The notes: generated from the sequence alone by a model not told the origin. A stretch of 33,876 bases of DNA from Gemmatimonadota bacterium (GCA_003562075.1 PWWP01000163.1:1-33876); one strand, 5' to 3'. Positions 7,780-16,382 are shown, counted from the first letter of the stretch. A program made the numbers and translations.

Positions 7780-8955
7780 TCAGGGGAGCCGGCCCCGGGC
7801 CTCCAGAGGAACGACCCTGAACCCCTGGGCATCAGCGGCCAGAAGGCGATCCTGGAGATTGACGGACACGCAGACATGGTTCGGGATGATGGATACCTGG
7901 TCTCCGACACAGGGTTGCCAATTGGAGGAGGACAGGTCCAGGACCCCGTGCTCCTCGGAGAGAGCCCGGACCACGACCTCCGGATGCTCCAGTACCTGTC
8001 CGAATCCTTCGCCTCCACCTCGGAACGCTTCCTTCGCCAGGGCCTTGGAGCCGGCATCCACCACGGCCTGACCGGGAATGCTGGTGCTGACCACCGAGGT
8101 GAGGATCCGGTAGGCCACCTCATCCTGGGTGCAGACCCCGAGTTCCAGGGTGTCGCGATCGTGAAAGATGCAGGTCCCGGCCCGGATTTCAGTCAACCCC
8201 GGAATCCGGTGGCTCTGCCAGAGCGTTGGTGTGGATCCTCCACTTACCACCTCAGGGGGAAGGCGGGCTTCGTGAAGAGCCCCCAGCATTTCCTCCACTC
8301 GGTTGGCCACGGCCTGCAGGGCCTCCTCCTGCTCCTCGGCACGGGTCCGGATGTGTCCAGGGTAGAAGAGGATGCCCCTGAAGTGGGTATGAGGATCGTC
8401 ACTGACCTCCCTGGCCAGGGACACAACGTCGGCGGGTCCAGGAAGCCCGACACGGCCCATGCCCACGTCCGCTTCCACCAGGATGGAAGCGGTCCGATCT
8501 GCGTCACGGGCTGCCTGTCGGACGATGGCCAGGGACTCGGAGGAGTCCAGTCCCACGGTGAGTGGATGGCTCTCCAGGAACCGGGAGAGGCGCGTCTGTC
8601 GGGCCGCTCCCACCGGCGGATGGGCCAGGAGGAGATCCGCGCGCAGGGGCGCCATGGCCTCCGCTTCCTTGAGGGTGGCCACCGTCAGCCCCCGGGCGCC
8701 GGCGTCGAGCTGGAGTCGGGCGATGGTGCGACTCTTGTGGGTCTTCACATGGGGGCGCCAGGAGAGCCCGTGACTTTCCAGGAAGGTGACGGTCTTCTGG
8801 GCGTTGGCCCGAGCCCGGTCCAGATCCACCAGTGCCGAAGGAGTGTCGATTTCGGTCCTGGCCAGAAGAGGTGCCGGATCCGAGGTGGGCCCGGGGTCAG
8901 GGGGAGTCGGATCCAGGTCCCTGGCTTCAGATGGATGCGATGGAGGAGAACCCAT
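7780..8955 (-). CDS. D-threonine aldolase / D-serine dehydratase-like PLP enzyme
   Basis: Fold-type III PLP enzyme of 391 residues, with an alanine-racemase-like N-terminal barrel and a D-threonine-aldolase-like metal-binding C-terminal domain. PLP lysine: Lys71 in RPHVKTHKS. The C-terminal IIPNHVCVSVN supplies His360 and Cys362, the His-x-Cys zinc pair known from eukaryotic D-serine dehydratase; D-threonine aldolases usually use His and Asp. The sequence therefore leans towards metal-dependent beta-elimination of a D-hydroxy amino acid, but substrate cannot be settled from sequence. The first 33 residues are Pro/Asp-rich and unrelated to the family. No clear ribosome site precedes the ATG and no later good start is seen. 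It probably forms an operon with ridA downstream. Confidence 0.85.
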   Translation of the reverse strand: MGSPPSHPSEARDLDPTPPDPGPTSDPAPLLARTEIDTPSALVDLDRARANAQKTVTFLESHGLSWRPHVKTHKSRTIARLQLDAGARGLTVATLKEAEAMAPLRADLLLAHPPVGAARQTRLSRFLESHPLTVGLDSSESLAIVRQAARDADRTASILVEADVGMGRVGLPGPADVVSLAREVSDDPHTHFRGILFYPGHIRTRAEEQEEALQAVANRVEEMLGALHEARLPPEVVSGGSTPTLWQSHRIPGLTEIRAGTCIFHDRDTLELGVCTQDEVAYRILTSVVSTSIPGQAVVDAGSKALAKEAFRGGGEGFGQVLEHPEVVVRALSEEHGVLDLSSSNWQPCVGDQVSIIPNHVCVSVNLQDRLLAADAQGFRVVPLEARGRLP

Positions 8956-9313
8956 GTGTGACTAGACGGTGTGGGAAGATCGTTGACGATCCCGGTACCC
9001 GACGGAGGGTGTGCGTCACCACCGGGCCTCCCGGATCGTTGGAACTCAAAGAGAAGCGACCGTATTCTGTCGGGAGGCGACGGGTGACGCAACGCTTCCC
9101 TGCCCTGAGCCGAAGTTATCCGGGTCCATGGGGGTGCCATGCCGGACCCATGGGGGTGCCATGGTGCATCGACCATGATCTTTCTTGAGCTGGAACGGAC
9201 CCGGAAGGGGGACCCCGTGTAGGAGAGCCAACGGCTCCCCGCCTTCCCGCCGGCTCCGTACAAGACGTGGCTGGAGGTCAGCAAGAGCTCCTTTGACCAT
9301 CCGAGGTTCCATC
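8956..9313. other. Divergent intergenic region, 358 bases
   Basis: Separates the minus-strand PLP enzyme from the plus-strand protease-barrel gene. No gene is supported. An open frame continues from the large gene back to 9185, but its residues are Arg/Pro/Gly-rich and precede the signal peptide. The region holds the tandem CATGG/CCATG dyads described separately. Confidence 0.5.
9126..9177. repeat. Tandem 22-bp repeat with nested CATGG/CCATG dyads
   Basis: A 16-base unit, CCATGGGGGTGCCATG, occurs identically at 9126-9141 and 9148-9163 with a 22-bp period. Each copy contains the dyad CATGG-N5-CCATG. A third, looser dyad CATGG-N8-CCATG follows at 9160-9177. An outer dyad, GGGTCC at 9122-9127 and GGACCC at 9144-9149, flanks the first copy. 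The 22-bp period, close to two helical turns, fits paired binding of a dimeric regulator on one DNA face. The start codon of the large envelope protein is about 140 bases downstream and the divergent PLP-enzyme start about 170 bases away. Confidence 0.6.
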
Positions 9314-12300
9314 ATGCCGTTTATCTGCCGCGGGGATCGGCGCGCTCCCGCCAACCTTCTGGCTGGGATCGCTGCGGTCCTGGCGTTGGCCTTTCTCCTT
9401 CCGGTCACCGTCGAGGCCCAGTATTTCGGCCGGAACAAGGTCCAATACGACGACTTCGATTTCCAGGTGATCGAGACCCCTCACTTCGACATCTATTACT
9501 ACCCTGAGAAGGAAGAGGCCATCCAGGATGTGACACGGATGGCGGAGCGGTGGTACGAGCGTCTGGCCAGGCTTTTCCAGCATGAGTTCACCGAGCGGAA
9601 GCCGCTCATCTTCTACGCCGACCACCCGGATTTCCAGCAGACGAACGTCATCAGTGGGATGATTGGCGAAGGGACGGGGGGGGTTGCCGAATCCCTGAAG
9701 AACCGGATCATCATGCCTCTGGCCGGTTCCTATGCGGCCACCGATCACGTCCTGGGACACGAGCTCGTTCACGCCTTCCAATACGATCTGGCCCAGTCGC
9801 GTCGGGGGGGGGGGATCCAGGCTCTGGGCCGCGTGCCACTCTGGATGATCGAGGGAATGGCCGAGTACCTCTCGGTGGGACAGGATGACACCCACACAGG
9901 GATGTGGCTTCGGGATGCGCACCTCAGGGACGACTTCCCGACCCTGCGGCAGCTCACTCGGGAACGACGCTACTTCCCCTACCGATTCGGGCAGGCCTTC
10001 TGGACCTATGTGGGCGGAACCTACGGAGACGAAGCCGTGGTCCGGACCTTCCGAACCGCGTTGCGAGTGGGATGGGAGCCGGCCATTGAGCAGGTCCTGG
10101 GTGTGCCCAGCGACACCCTCTCCATCCAGTGGCGGGAGTCGGTGGAGGAGCACTATGGGCCCCTAATGGAGGGGCGCACCGCTCCGGCTGAGGTGGGCAC
10201 CCTCCTCTTGTCGCCAGCCACCGGCGCAGGACGACAGAATGTGGCACCGGCCGTGAGCCCGGATGGGAGTCGGATGGTGTTCATGTCGGAGAAGGACCTC
10301 TTCTCCTTCGACCTCTTCCTGGCCGATGCGCGGACCGGCGAGATCATCCGTCAGCTCACCAGCGCCACGGCCGATCCCCACTGGGACGCCCTTCGGTTCA
10401 TCGATTCGGCCGGTGGATGGTCACCGGATGGAGAGAGCGTGGCCTTCGTGGTCTTTGCCGGCGGCCGGAACGAGATCGTCATCGTGGACTCGGAGCGAGG
10501 GCAGGTACAGAACCGGGTCCCCCTGGACGAGGAGATCGGTGAGGTGAGTGGGCCCACCTGGTCCCCGGATGGACGCCACCTGGCCTTCTCGGGACAGGTA
10601 GGAGGACTGACGGACCTCTTCACCGTAGAGGTGGAGACGGGTCAGACGACTCAGCATACGCACGATCGCCACGCCGTCTTCCAGCCCGTCTTCTCACCGG
10701 ACGGGCGGCACATCGCTTACGTTTCGGACCGAGGCGAGGAGACGGACTTCGACCGACTCTCCTACTCGGAGATGCAGATCACCCTGTTCGATCTGGAGAC
10801 GAGCGAGATCCAGGTCCTGGAGATCTTCGGGCAGGCCAAGCACATCAATCCCCAGTTCACCCCCGATGGGCGGGGGCTCTACTTCATCTCCGACCCTGAC
10901 GGCTTCAGCGATATCTTCCGGCTGGAGATGGAGACGGGCGAGGTCCAGCGGGTGACCCGGATCGCCACTGGAGTGAGTGGGATCACCGGTGATGCCCCGG
11001 CCATGAGTGTGGCTCGGGAGACAGGAACCGTGGTTTTCTCCGTCTTCGATGAGTTCGAATACCACGTCTACTCCATGGATTCCCAACAGGTGGACGAGAC
11101 CCGGACCGTGGCCGAGACGGTGGATCCGGTGGGGCGCCTGGTTCCACCCCGGGAGCTCCGAGTTCCTTCTCGAGTGGCTTCCTACCTGCAGGACTACGAG
11201 ACGGCCCTGGCTTCGCCCTCCACCTACCAGGGCGAGCAGGCCCGGGCCTATGACCCGGGTCTGAGCCTGGACTGGGTGGGTCAACCCATGGTCGGGGTGG
11301 GCACCGACCAGTTCGGCACCTTCGTCGGTGGGTCGGCCGCCGCCTTCTTCTCCGACATGCTGGGGAACCGGAATCTGGGCGTGGCCGTCCAGGCCCAGGG
11401 AACGGCCCGGGACATCGGGGGCCAGTTCGTCTACCAGAACCTGGCCCGGCGCTGGAACTGGGGGGTGTCGGCAGGTCGGATCCCATATCTGCTGCCTCAG
11501 GCCTATGGGACCAGGCGACCCGATGGAGGGGTGGACTTCATTCAGCAGCGCTTCCGGATCTTCGACACCTCAGCCATGGGTCTGGCGTCCTACCCGTTCT
11601 CCACCACCCGGCGGGTGGACTTCTCCGGTGGCCTGACCCGGCTGAGCTTCCACCTGGAGGAAGAGCTCCTGCGCTACAATCAGTTCGGTCAGCTCGTGGA
11701 ACGGGAGCGGCGGACCATCACCGAGGGAGTGCCGGATCCCCTGAATCTCTTCCAGAGCTCTGTGGCCCTGGTAGGGGACAACTCCTTCTTCGGCTTCACC
11801 TCTCCCGTTCGGGGGACCCGATACCGGGCCGAAGTGGGGACCACCACCGGAACGGTGAACTTCCAGTCGGTGAACCTTGATTATAGGCGATACTTCAACC
11901 CTCACCAGAATCTGACCCTCGCCTTCCGGGGGATGCACCGGGGCCGGTACGGGTCGGACGTGGAGTCAGATCTGCGGGATCCGAGACAAACCACCCAGTT
12001 CCAGGTGATCCGCCCCTACTTCCTGGGATGGGAGACCTACATGCGAGGGTATTCGGCCTATTCCTTCGAGCCGGCCCTGGAGTGCGTGCCTTCCGATGAA
12101 TTCGGTTCCTGTCCCCAGTTCACCCGGCTTCAGGGGCACCGTGTCGGAGTCATGAATGCAGAGGTTCGCATTCCCCTGATCGGGACTGATCAGTACGGGA
12201 TCCTGGATTTCGGCTTTGTTCCCACCGAGCTGGTCCTCTTCGCCGATGCCGGTGTGGCATGGGACGGAGAGAATGAGCCGAATCTGAAGTGGAGCACCAC

Positions 12301-12451
12301 TTCCCTGGACCGGATCCCTGTGGCCAGCACCGGTGTCAGCGCCCGGATCAACCTCCTGGGCATGTTCATCATGGAGATCTACTACGCGCAGCCCTGGCAG
12401 CGGCCGGACAAGGGAGCCCACTGGGGATTCCAACTGGCGCCCGGGTGGTAG
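9314..12451 (+). CDS. Gluzincin-like protease / PD40 propeller / outer-membrane barrel fusion
   Basis: Envelope protein of 1045 residues. Residues 1-35 are a signal peptide ending VEAQ. About 40-300 form a peptidase-MA-like zinc domain with HELVH (His149, Glu150, His153) and WMIEGMAEY supplying Glu184 as likely third ligand. About 315-600 hold at least four TolB-like PD40 repeats (AVSPDGSRMVF, GWSPDGESVAF, TWSPDGRHLAF, VFSPDGRHIAY, QFTPDGRGLYF). About 690-1045 look like a BamA/surface-antigen type barrel, with MRGYSAYSFEP, AEVRIPLIG, LFADAGVAWDG and a C-terminal Trp. The ATG at 9314 is chosen because GAGG lies seven bases upstream and the signal peptide follows at once. Proteins of this architecture occur in Gemmatimonadota, but substrate and role are unknown to me. 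A surface-anchored or periplasmic protease is inferred. Confidence 0.88.
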   Translation: MPFICRGDRRAPANLLAGIAAVLALAFLLPVTVEAQYFGRNKVQYDDFDFQVIETPHFDIYYYPEKEEAIQDVTRMAERWYERLARLFQHEFTERKPLIFYADHPDFQQTNVISGMIGEGTGGVAESLKNRIIMPLAGSYAATDHVLGHELVHAFQYDLAQSRRGGGIQALGRVPLWMIEGMAEYLSVGQDDTHTGMWLRDAHLRDDFPTLRQLTRERRYFPYRFGQAFWTYVGGTYGDEAVVRTFRTALRVGWEPAIEQVLGVPSDTLSIQWRESVEEHYGPLMEGRTAPAEVGTLLLSPATGAGRQNVAPAVSPDGSRMVFMSEKDLFSFDLFLADARTGEIIRQLTSATADPHWDALRFIDSAGGWSPDGESVAFVVFAGGRNEIVIVDSERGQVQNRVPLDEEIGEVSGPTWSPDGRHLAFSGQVGGLTDLFTVEVETGQTTQHTHDRHAVFQPVFSPDGRHIAYVSDRGEETDFDRLSYSEMQITLFDLETSEIQVLEIFGQAKHINPQFTPDGRGLYFISDPDGFSDIFRLEMETGEVQRVTRIATGVSGITGDAPAMSVARETGTVVFSVFDEFEYHVYSMDSQQVDETRTVAETVDPVGRLVPPRELRVPSRVASYLQDYETALASPSTYQGEQARAYDPGLSLDWVGQPMVGVGTDQFGTFVGGSAAAFFSDMLGNRNLGVAVQAQGTARDIGGQFVYQNLARRWNWGVSAGRIPYLLPQAYGTRRPDGGVDFIQQRFRIFDTSAMGLASYPFSTTRRVDFSGGLTRLSFHLEEELLRYNQFGQLVERERRTITEGVPDPLNLFQSSVALVGDNSFFGFTSPVRGTRYRAEVGTTTGTVNFQSVNLDYRRYFNPHQNLTLAFRGMHRGRYGSDVESDLRDPRQTTQFQVIRPYFLGWETYMRGYSAYSFEPALECVPSDEFGSCPQFTRLQGHRVGVMNAEVRIPLIGTDQYGILDFGFVPTELVLFADAGVAWDGENEPNLKWSTTSLDRIPVASTGVSARINLLGMFIMEIYYAQPWQRPDKGAHWGFQLAPGW

Positions 12452-12541
12452 GCGCAACCCCGGGCCTCTCGAAGCCGGTTGGAGAAGTACAGGGAGCCAC
12501 CGTTGGGAGCGCCAGAAAGCCCATGGTAGGCGGCGACGCGA

Positions 12542-13498
12542 TCAGAAGAGGCGCAGCCGGATGTAGCGGGACGGGTTCTCCTGGACGTCTTCAGCCAGCT
12601 CCAGAATGGCCTGGGCAGCGCCGTTCAGGTTCTGATACAGCTCGTCATTGGTGGAGAGCTGTCCCAGGGTCCCCTCACCCTCCTCCACCCGCTGAAGCAC
12701 CACCTCAAGGGACCGGGTGGCCCGATCAAGGCTCCCTCCAGCCTCCTGGAGGATAGCCAGGGTGGAGTCGGTTCGGGCCAGGGCCCGTTCCAGGTCTCCT
12801 CGGGCCAGCGCGTCGTCCACTCGTTCAGCGGAGGAGGAGAGGGTACGAGAGAGCCGGCGGAGCTCCTCCTGTTGCTCCTCGGCGGCCCGGGTCAGGATGG
12901 CCAGGAACTGGTCCATTTCCGACGCCGAGGACTGGAGGTGGGCGATGGTGGTGTCGGAGAGGAGGTCTCTCATCCCCCGGGCGATGGCAATGGCGTCGTC
13001 GCCCAGGGTGTCAGCCAGCTCCAGGAGGCCGTCTGCCGCATCCCCGGGGATCACGGCGCCGGCCGGTAGGCTCTGGGGCGAGTCACCTGGGACGATCTCC
13101 ACGGTCCGGCCACCCAGAAGGCCGACGCCTGCGAGTCGGGCATGGGAGTCTGTGGGGATGTCCCACTGGCCGTTGATCTCCAGGAGGATGGCCACACCAG
13201 GTGGGCGCATCTCAAAGCTCCGAACTCGACCGATGTTCACCCCCCGCATCTGGACCGGATCACCGGCCCGGACACCACCGGCATCCTCCAATTCGGTGGT
13301 GATCACGTACCGTCCTCTGAAGGTGGCCGGGTCGGTGAGGAGGAAAAGGAGGATGAGGGTAGCCAGTGCTCCCACCAGGACGAAGACGCCGATTCGGATC
13401 TCCCGTCCTCCGGCCACCGACGGAGTGGCCTTCCGCAGTTCTTCTGTGGAAGGTCCGTTCCTGCCCTGATTCTGCGTGCTACTTCCCGTACCGCTCAT
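12542..13498 (-). CDS. mlaD: MlaD-like MCE substrate-binding protein
   Basis: Substrate-binding subunit of an MCE/Mla-type phospholipid ABC transporter, 318 residues. One N-terminal membrane anchor lies at about 34-55 (IGVFVLVGALATLILLFLL). It is followed by the MCE domain at about 60-140, with GGVRAGDPVQMRGVNIGRV, LLEINGQWDIPTDSHARL and GLLGGRTVEIVPG. A long helical/coiled-coil tail at about 165-310 would extend into the periplasm; it makes the protein much longer than the roughly 180-residue E. coli MlaD, as in longer MCE proteins. It is last in mlaE-mlaF-mlaD: its ATG overlaps the mlaF stop by one base (TGATG). No mlaB or mlaC is nearby. Confidence 0.92.
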   Translation of the reverse strand: MSGTGSSTQNQGRNGPSTEELRKATPSVAGGREIRIGVFVLVGALATLILLFLLTDPATFRGRYVITTELEDAGGVRAGDPVQMRGVNIGRVRSFEMRPPGVAILLEINGQWDIPTDSHARLAGVGLLGGRTVEIVPGDSPQSLPAGAVIPGDAADGLLELADTLGDDAIAIARGMRDLLSDTTIAHLQSSASEMDQFLAILTRAAEEQQEELRRLSRTLSSSAERVDDALARGDLERALARTDSTLAILQEAGGSLDRATRSLEVVLQRVEEGEGTLGQLSTNDELYQNLNGAAQAILELAEDVQENPSRYIRLRLF

Positions 13499-14295
13499 CA
13501 GACCTCGACTTCGTCCAGGGCGGCCAATGCGGCCGCCCGATCCACGAATGCTCGAACCACCCGATCCTGGCTGGTCCGAAAGGCTTCTGGAGTCCCTACG
13601 AACCGCAGGTGGCCCCCTTCCAGCATGGCGACCCGGTCACACATCTCCAGCCCCCCCTCAATGTCGTGCGTCACGATCACGGAGGTGACGTTCAGCTCGT
13701 CGGAGAGCCGAGTGATGAGTCGCTCGACCGCTGCCGTGTTCACCGGATCCAACCCGGTGGTGGGCTCGTCCCAGAGGAGAATCTGCGGACGCCCCACGAT
13801 GGCCCTGGCGATGCCCACCCGCTTCTTCATGCCTCCGGATAGCTCTGCCGGCATCTTCTGCATGACCTCGGCCGGTTCCAGGTTCACCAGCGCCAGCGCG
13901 TCCCAGATCCGTGCAGTAACCTGGATTCTCTTCATGGACCGGAGCTCCCCTTCAGGTAGGCCCATCTCCACATTCTCGTACACGGTGAAGGAATCGAAGA
14001 GAGCCGCATTCTGGAAAACGTACCCGACCCGGTGTCGGACGCGCTTCAGCGAATCCTTCCCACTCCGATAGACCGAGTCACCGGCCACGCTCACGTCTCC
14101 CCGGTCCAGGTCGATGAGGCCGATGGTGGTCTTGAGGAGAACGCTCTTTCCGGTCCCGGATGGCCCGAAGATCCCGAACATCTCGCCCTCGTTCACCACC
14201 AGATCCACTCCCTGGAGGACGGGAATGTCGAAGGCCTTCCAGAGCCCCTCATAGCGAATCATGGGTCCCTCGCCTCCGCCGGTTCGTTCTGTCAT
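13498..14295 (-). CDS. mlaF: MlaF-like ABC transporter ATPase
   Basis: Cytoplasmic ATPase of the Mla/MCE phospholipid transporter, 265 residues. Walker A is GPSGTGKS, the Q-loop is GYVFQNAALF, the signature is AELSGGMKKR (LSGGM as typical for MlaF/Mkl), Walker B is ILLWDEPTTGLDP, and the switch His is in VTHD. The start overlaps the mlaE stop by four bases (ATGA) and the stop overlaps the mlaD start, so all three subunits should be made in fixed proportion. In the family it powers phospholipid movement between the inner membrane and the MCE protein; the direction cannot be told from sequence. Confidence 0.95.
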   Translation of the reverse strand: MTERTGGGEGPMIRYEGLWKAFDIPVLQGVDLVVNEGEMFGIFGPSGTGKSVLLKTTIGLIDLDRGDVSVAGDSVYRSGKDSLKRVRHRVGYVFQNAALFDSFTVYENVEMGLPEGELRSMKRIQVTARIWDALALVNLEPAEVMQKMPAELSGGMKKRVGIARAIVGRPQILLWDEPTTGLDPVNTAAVERLITRLSDELNVTSVIVTHDIEGGLEMCDRVAMLEGGHLRFVGTPEAFRTSQDRVVRAFVDRAAALAALDEVEV

Positions 14296-15104
14296 TGGAG
14301 GAGGAGTGGGGGGAAGAGAGCGTCGAGAATCAGGATGGTCAGGGTCATGAACATGACGGAAGCTGTGGTCGTCCGCCCCCCTCCGGCTGCGCCGCCCCGG
14401 GTCCTGAGCCCCATGTGGATGGAGATGATGGGGATGGAGAGGCCAAAGACCACAGCCTTCGTCAGGGAGTACAAGAGATCCCAGTTGTGCCAGAAGAGCC
14501 GGGCTCCATAGAGAAACGACTCGTAGCCCAGTCCCAGGGTCAAACGGGCGGCAACCATTCCAGCCAACACACCCACCACATTCGCGATGGCCACCAGGAT
14601 CGGGACGGCGATGACACCGGCAAGAACCCTGGGGGCAGCCAGGATGGCAACGGGATCTCGCCCCAGCGCATGGTAGGCGTCGATCTGCTCAGACACCTTC
14701 ATGGTCCCGAGTTCGGCGGTGATCCGGGCTCCGACCCGGCCAACCAGAACGATGGCGGTGAGAACCGGTCCCAGCTCCAGAACCACCGAGGCCACCACGA
14801 TGCTTCCCAGCACGTAGAGCGGGACAGCCCCCTGGAACTGGTACCCTCCCTGCTGACTGGTGACGATCCCGGCCAACACGGCTGTCACGATCACGATGGG
14901 GATGCTCTGCACCCCGATGACGTAGATCTGCTGGAGCACCGACCGGGCCGAGACCTTCATCGTCACGAAGGCTCGGGCACAGCCGAACACCAGGATCCCC
15001 AACTGACCCGCGTGCTCTGCCACATTTCGAGCCACCCGTCCGATGGACTCCAGGGGCCGGTCTACCAGGCGCTGTCGGAGGGGAGAGGTACGGGTGGTGG
15101 ACAC
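14292..15104 (-). CDS. mlaE: MlaE-like ABC transporter permease
   Basis: Inner-membrane permease of the Mla/MCE transporter, 270 residues, typical length. About five to six hydrophobic segments are visible, with the MlaE family signature GARITAELGTMKVSEQIDAYHALG at about 125-150 (given here as key positions: Glu-Leu-Gly then Glu-Gln-Ile-Asp-Ala). The start is a GTG at 15104; no clear ribosome site precedes it and no better start exists before the conserved helices. It is the first gene of mlaEFD. The 150-base gap from the response regulator upstream probably holds the operon promoter, though read-through from the upstream minus-strand genes is possible. Confidence 0.93.
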   Translation of the reverse strand: MSTTRTSPLRQRLVDRPLESIGRVARNVAEHAGQLGILVFGCARAFVTMKVSARSVLQQIYVIGVQSIPIVIVTAVLAGIVTSQQGGYQFQGAVPLYVLGSIVVASVVLELGPVLTAIVLVGRVGARITAELGTMKVSEQIDAYHALGRDPVAILAAPRVLAGVIAVPILVAIANVVGVLAGMVAARLTLGLGYESFLYGARLFWHNWDLLYSLTKAVVFGLSIPIISIHMGLRTRGGAAGGGRTTTASVMFMTLTILILDALFPPLLLQ

Positions 15105-15254
15105 GTTACGGAGGATGGACGGAATAACGGCCGGATGGGGGCACGAACACTGCCAGATGGTGCGCCGTATGATGGGCGCAGGCTGAGAAAAGTCTCTAAG
15201 ATCCCGTTCGCCGGCGCAAGCCGGGAACCGGCCAATGCGCGCAGGGACCGGCGG

Positions 15255-16382
15255 TCAGCGTCTCAGGAGGGCCCGGGTGCGAGCCAGGAGGAGAGGAGGC
15301 GAGGGTGGCTTCCGAAGAAAATCCGAGGCACCCTGCTCCAGAAGCTCGACCTCCACCTCGCTTCCCTCTTCTCCGGTGAGGACGAGGATCGGCGTCTGGT
15401 CGCCCTTGCTCCGCAGTGCTTGCACGACCTCCCTCCCGCTCAGGTCAGGCATGGCCAGATCTACGATCAGGAGTCGGACAGGCGGGGAGCCCACTCCCGT
15501 CATCCGTGCGAGAGTCGACTCACCACCATGGGCCTCCTCCACGGTGAGACCTGATCCAGTGAGGACCTGGCTCACAAGGAGCCGGGTGGTGGGGTCATCG
15601 TCTGCCACGAGAACGACGCCGTCGGACACTTCCCCGACGGATCGACCCTCCTCCGGCAGGGAAGGATCCAGCCCCATCCCCTGTCGAAGGTGATCCAGGA
15701 ACTGGGGTTGAACCACCAGCCAATGGACTGCCCGTCCGGACCTGAAGCGGATCTCCAGTTCGTCTTCCAGGTCCACAGGACAGCTGGAGGCCACCGTCAC
15801 CTCTTCGTCGTCTACCGCCAGAGTGAACCAATCGGCACCTCCCGTCGCATCCGCCCGGAGGCCGGTCGGGACGGGTCCGGGCCTTGGCACCATCTCAGGG
15901 GCTGGAAGGGAGAAGCGGTCAGCGACCAGCGATGCCAATTCCCTTCCTCCCCCAGGCAGGGAGCGGGCAACGGTCTCCCAGGCCTGACGGTGGGTGGGGG
16001 CCCGGAGGACCGACTCCTCATCGGCGTGGTGGTGTCCCACCCGTAGGAGCCAGCGATGGGGCGATCCCTGCAAGGGGTCGCGGAAGGCCAGAGGGCGCAG
16101 GAGGCGGATCAATCCTTCGGTTCGCCGAACCAGATCCTCGTCAGGGGCCACTTCCACCTCTGAAGCCACCATGCTCACCCGGGGAAAGCGGAAAGAGGCT
16201 CCGGACCCCCGGAGCCGCCGTGCGATTTCCCGGATCTCCTGGCCCGCCACCTCAGGGTCGTCACGGGTAAGCCGGGTCAAAAGGCTTTCCAGCTGATGCA
16301 CCCGGGTCTGCATGGCTCGGGTGTACCAGTTACGGAGGTCTCTCCAGGGCAGGGTCGCACTTCGAGGTTGGGTCGGATTCAC
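15255..16382 (-). CDS. Response regulator with degenerate Hpt, MshEN-like and C-terminal REC domains
   Basis: Signalling protein of 375 residues with no DNA-binding domain. The REC domain is C-terminal (about 255-375): acidic pocket Asp261-263, phospho-acceptor Asp308 in LLIVDLAMPD, Thr336 and Lys358. Residues about 28-95 are helical and resemble an Hpt domain (IARRLRGSGASFRFP), but the position of the phosphorylatable His is Arg55. Residues about 145-238 resemble the second half of the MshEN/GspE-N domain (LASLVADRFSLPAPE; VTVASSCPVDLEDELEIRFRSGR), a fold that binds c-di-GMP in some ATPases; the nucleotide-binding motif is not evident here. The GTG start overlaps the kinase stop by four bases (GTGA), so this is the cognate partner of that kinase. 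Confidence 0.82.
   Translation of the reverse strand: MNPTQPRSATLPWRDLRNWYTRAMQTRVHQLESLLTRLTRDDPEVAGQEIREIARRLRGSGASFRFPRVSMVASEVEVAPDEDLVRRTEGLIRLLRPLAFRDPLQGSPHRWLLRVGHHHADEESVLRAPTHRQAWETVARSLPGGGRELASLVADRFSLPAPEMVPRPGPVPTGLRADATGGADWFTLAVDDEEVTVASSCPVDLEDELEIRFRSGRAVHWLVVQPQFLDHLRQGMGLDPSLPEEGRSVGEVSDGVVLVADDDPTTRLLVSQVLTGSGLTVEEAHGGESTLARMTGVGSPPVRLLIVDLAMPDLSGREVVQALRSKGDQTPILVLTGEEGSEVEVELLEQGASDFLRKPPSPPLLLARTRALLRR

Noticed and set aside
7876-8961. Long open frame on the plus strand opposite the PLP-enzyme gene
   Set aside because: It mirrors the strongly conserved minus-strand enzyme; the residues are Gly/His/Pro-rich with no family resemblance, a common artefact in GC-rich genes.
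9185-9313. Upstream extension of the protease-barrel frame
   Set aside because: The Arg/Pro/Ser-rich residues would precede a good signal peptide, and the ATG at 9314 has its own ribosome site.
14160-15554. Plus-strand open frame of over 400 codons across mlaE
   Set aside because: Translation is His/Asp/Gly-rich and unrelated to any family; mlaE and mlaF on the other strand are unambiguous.
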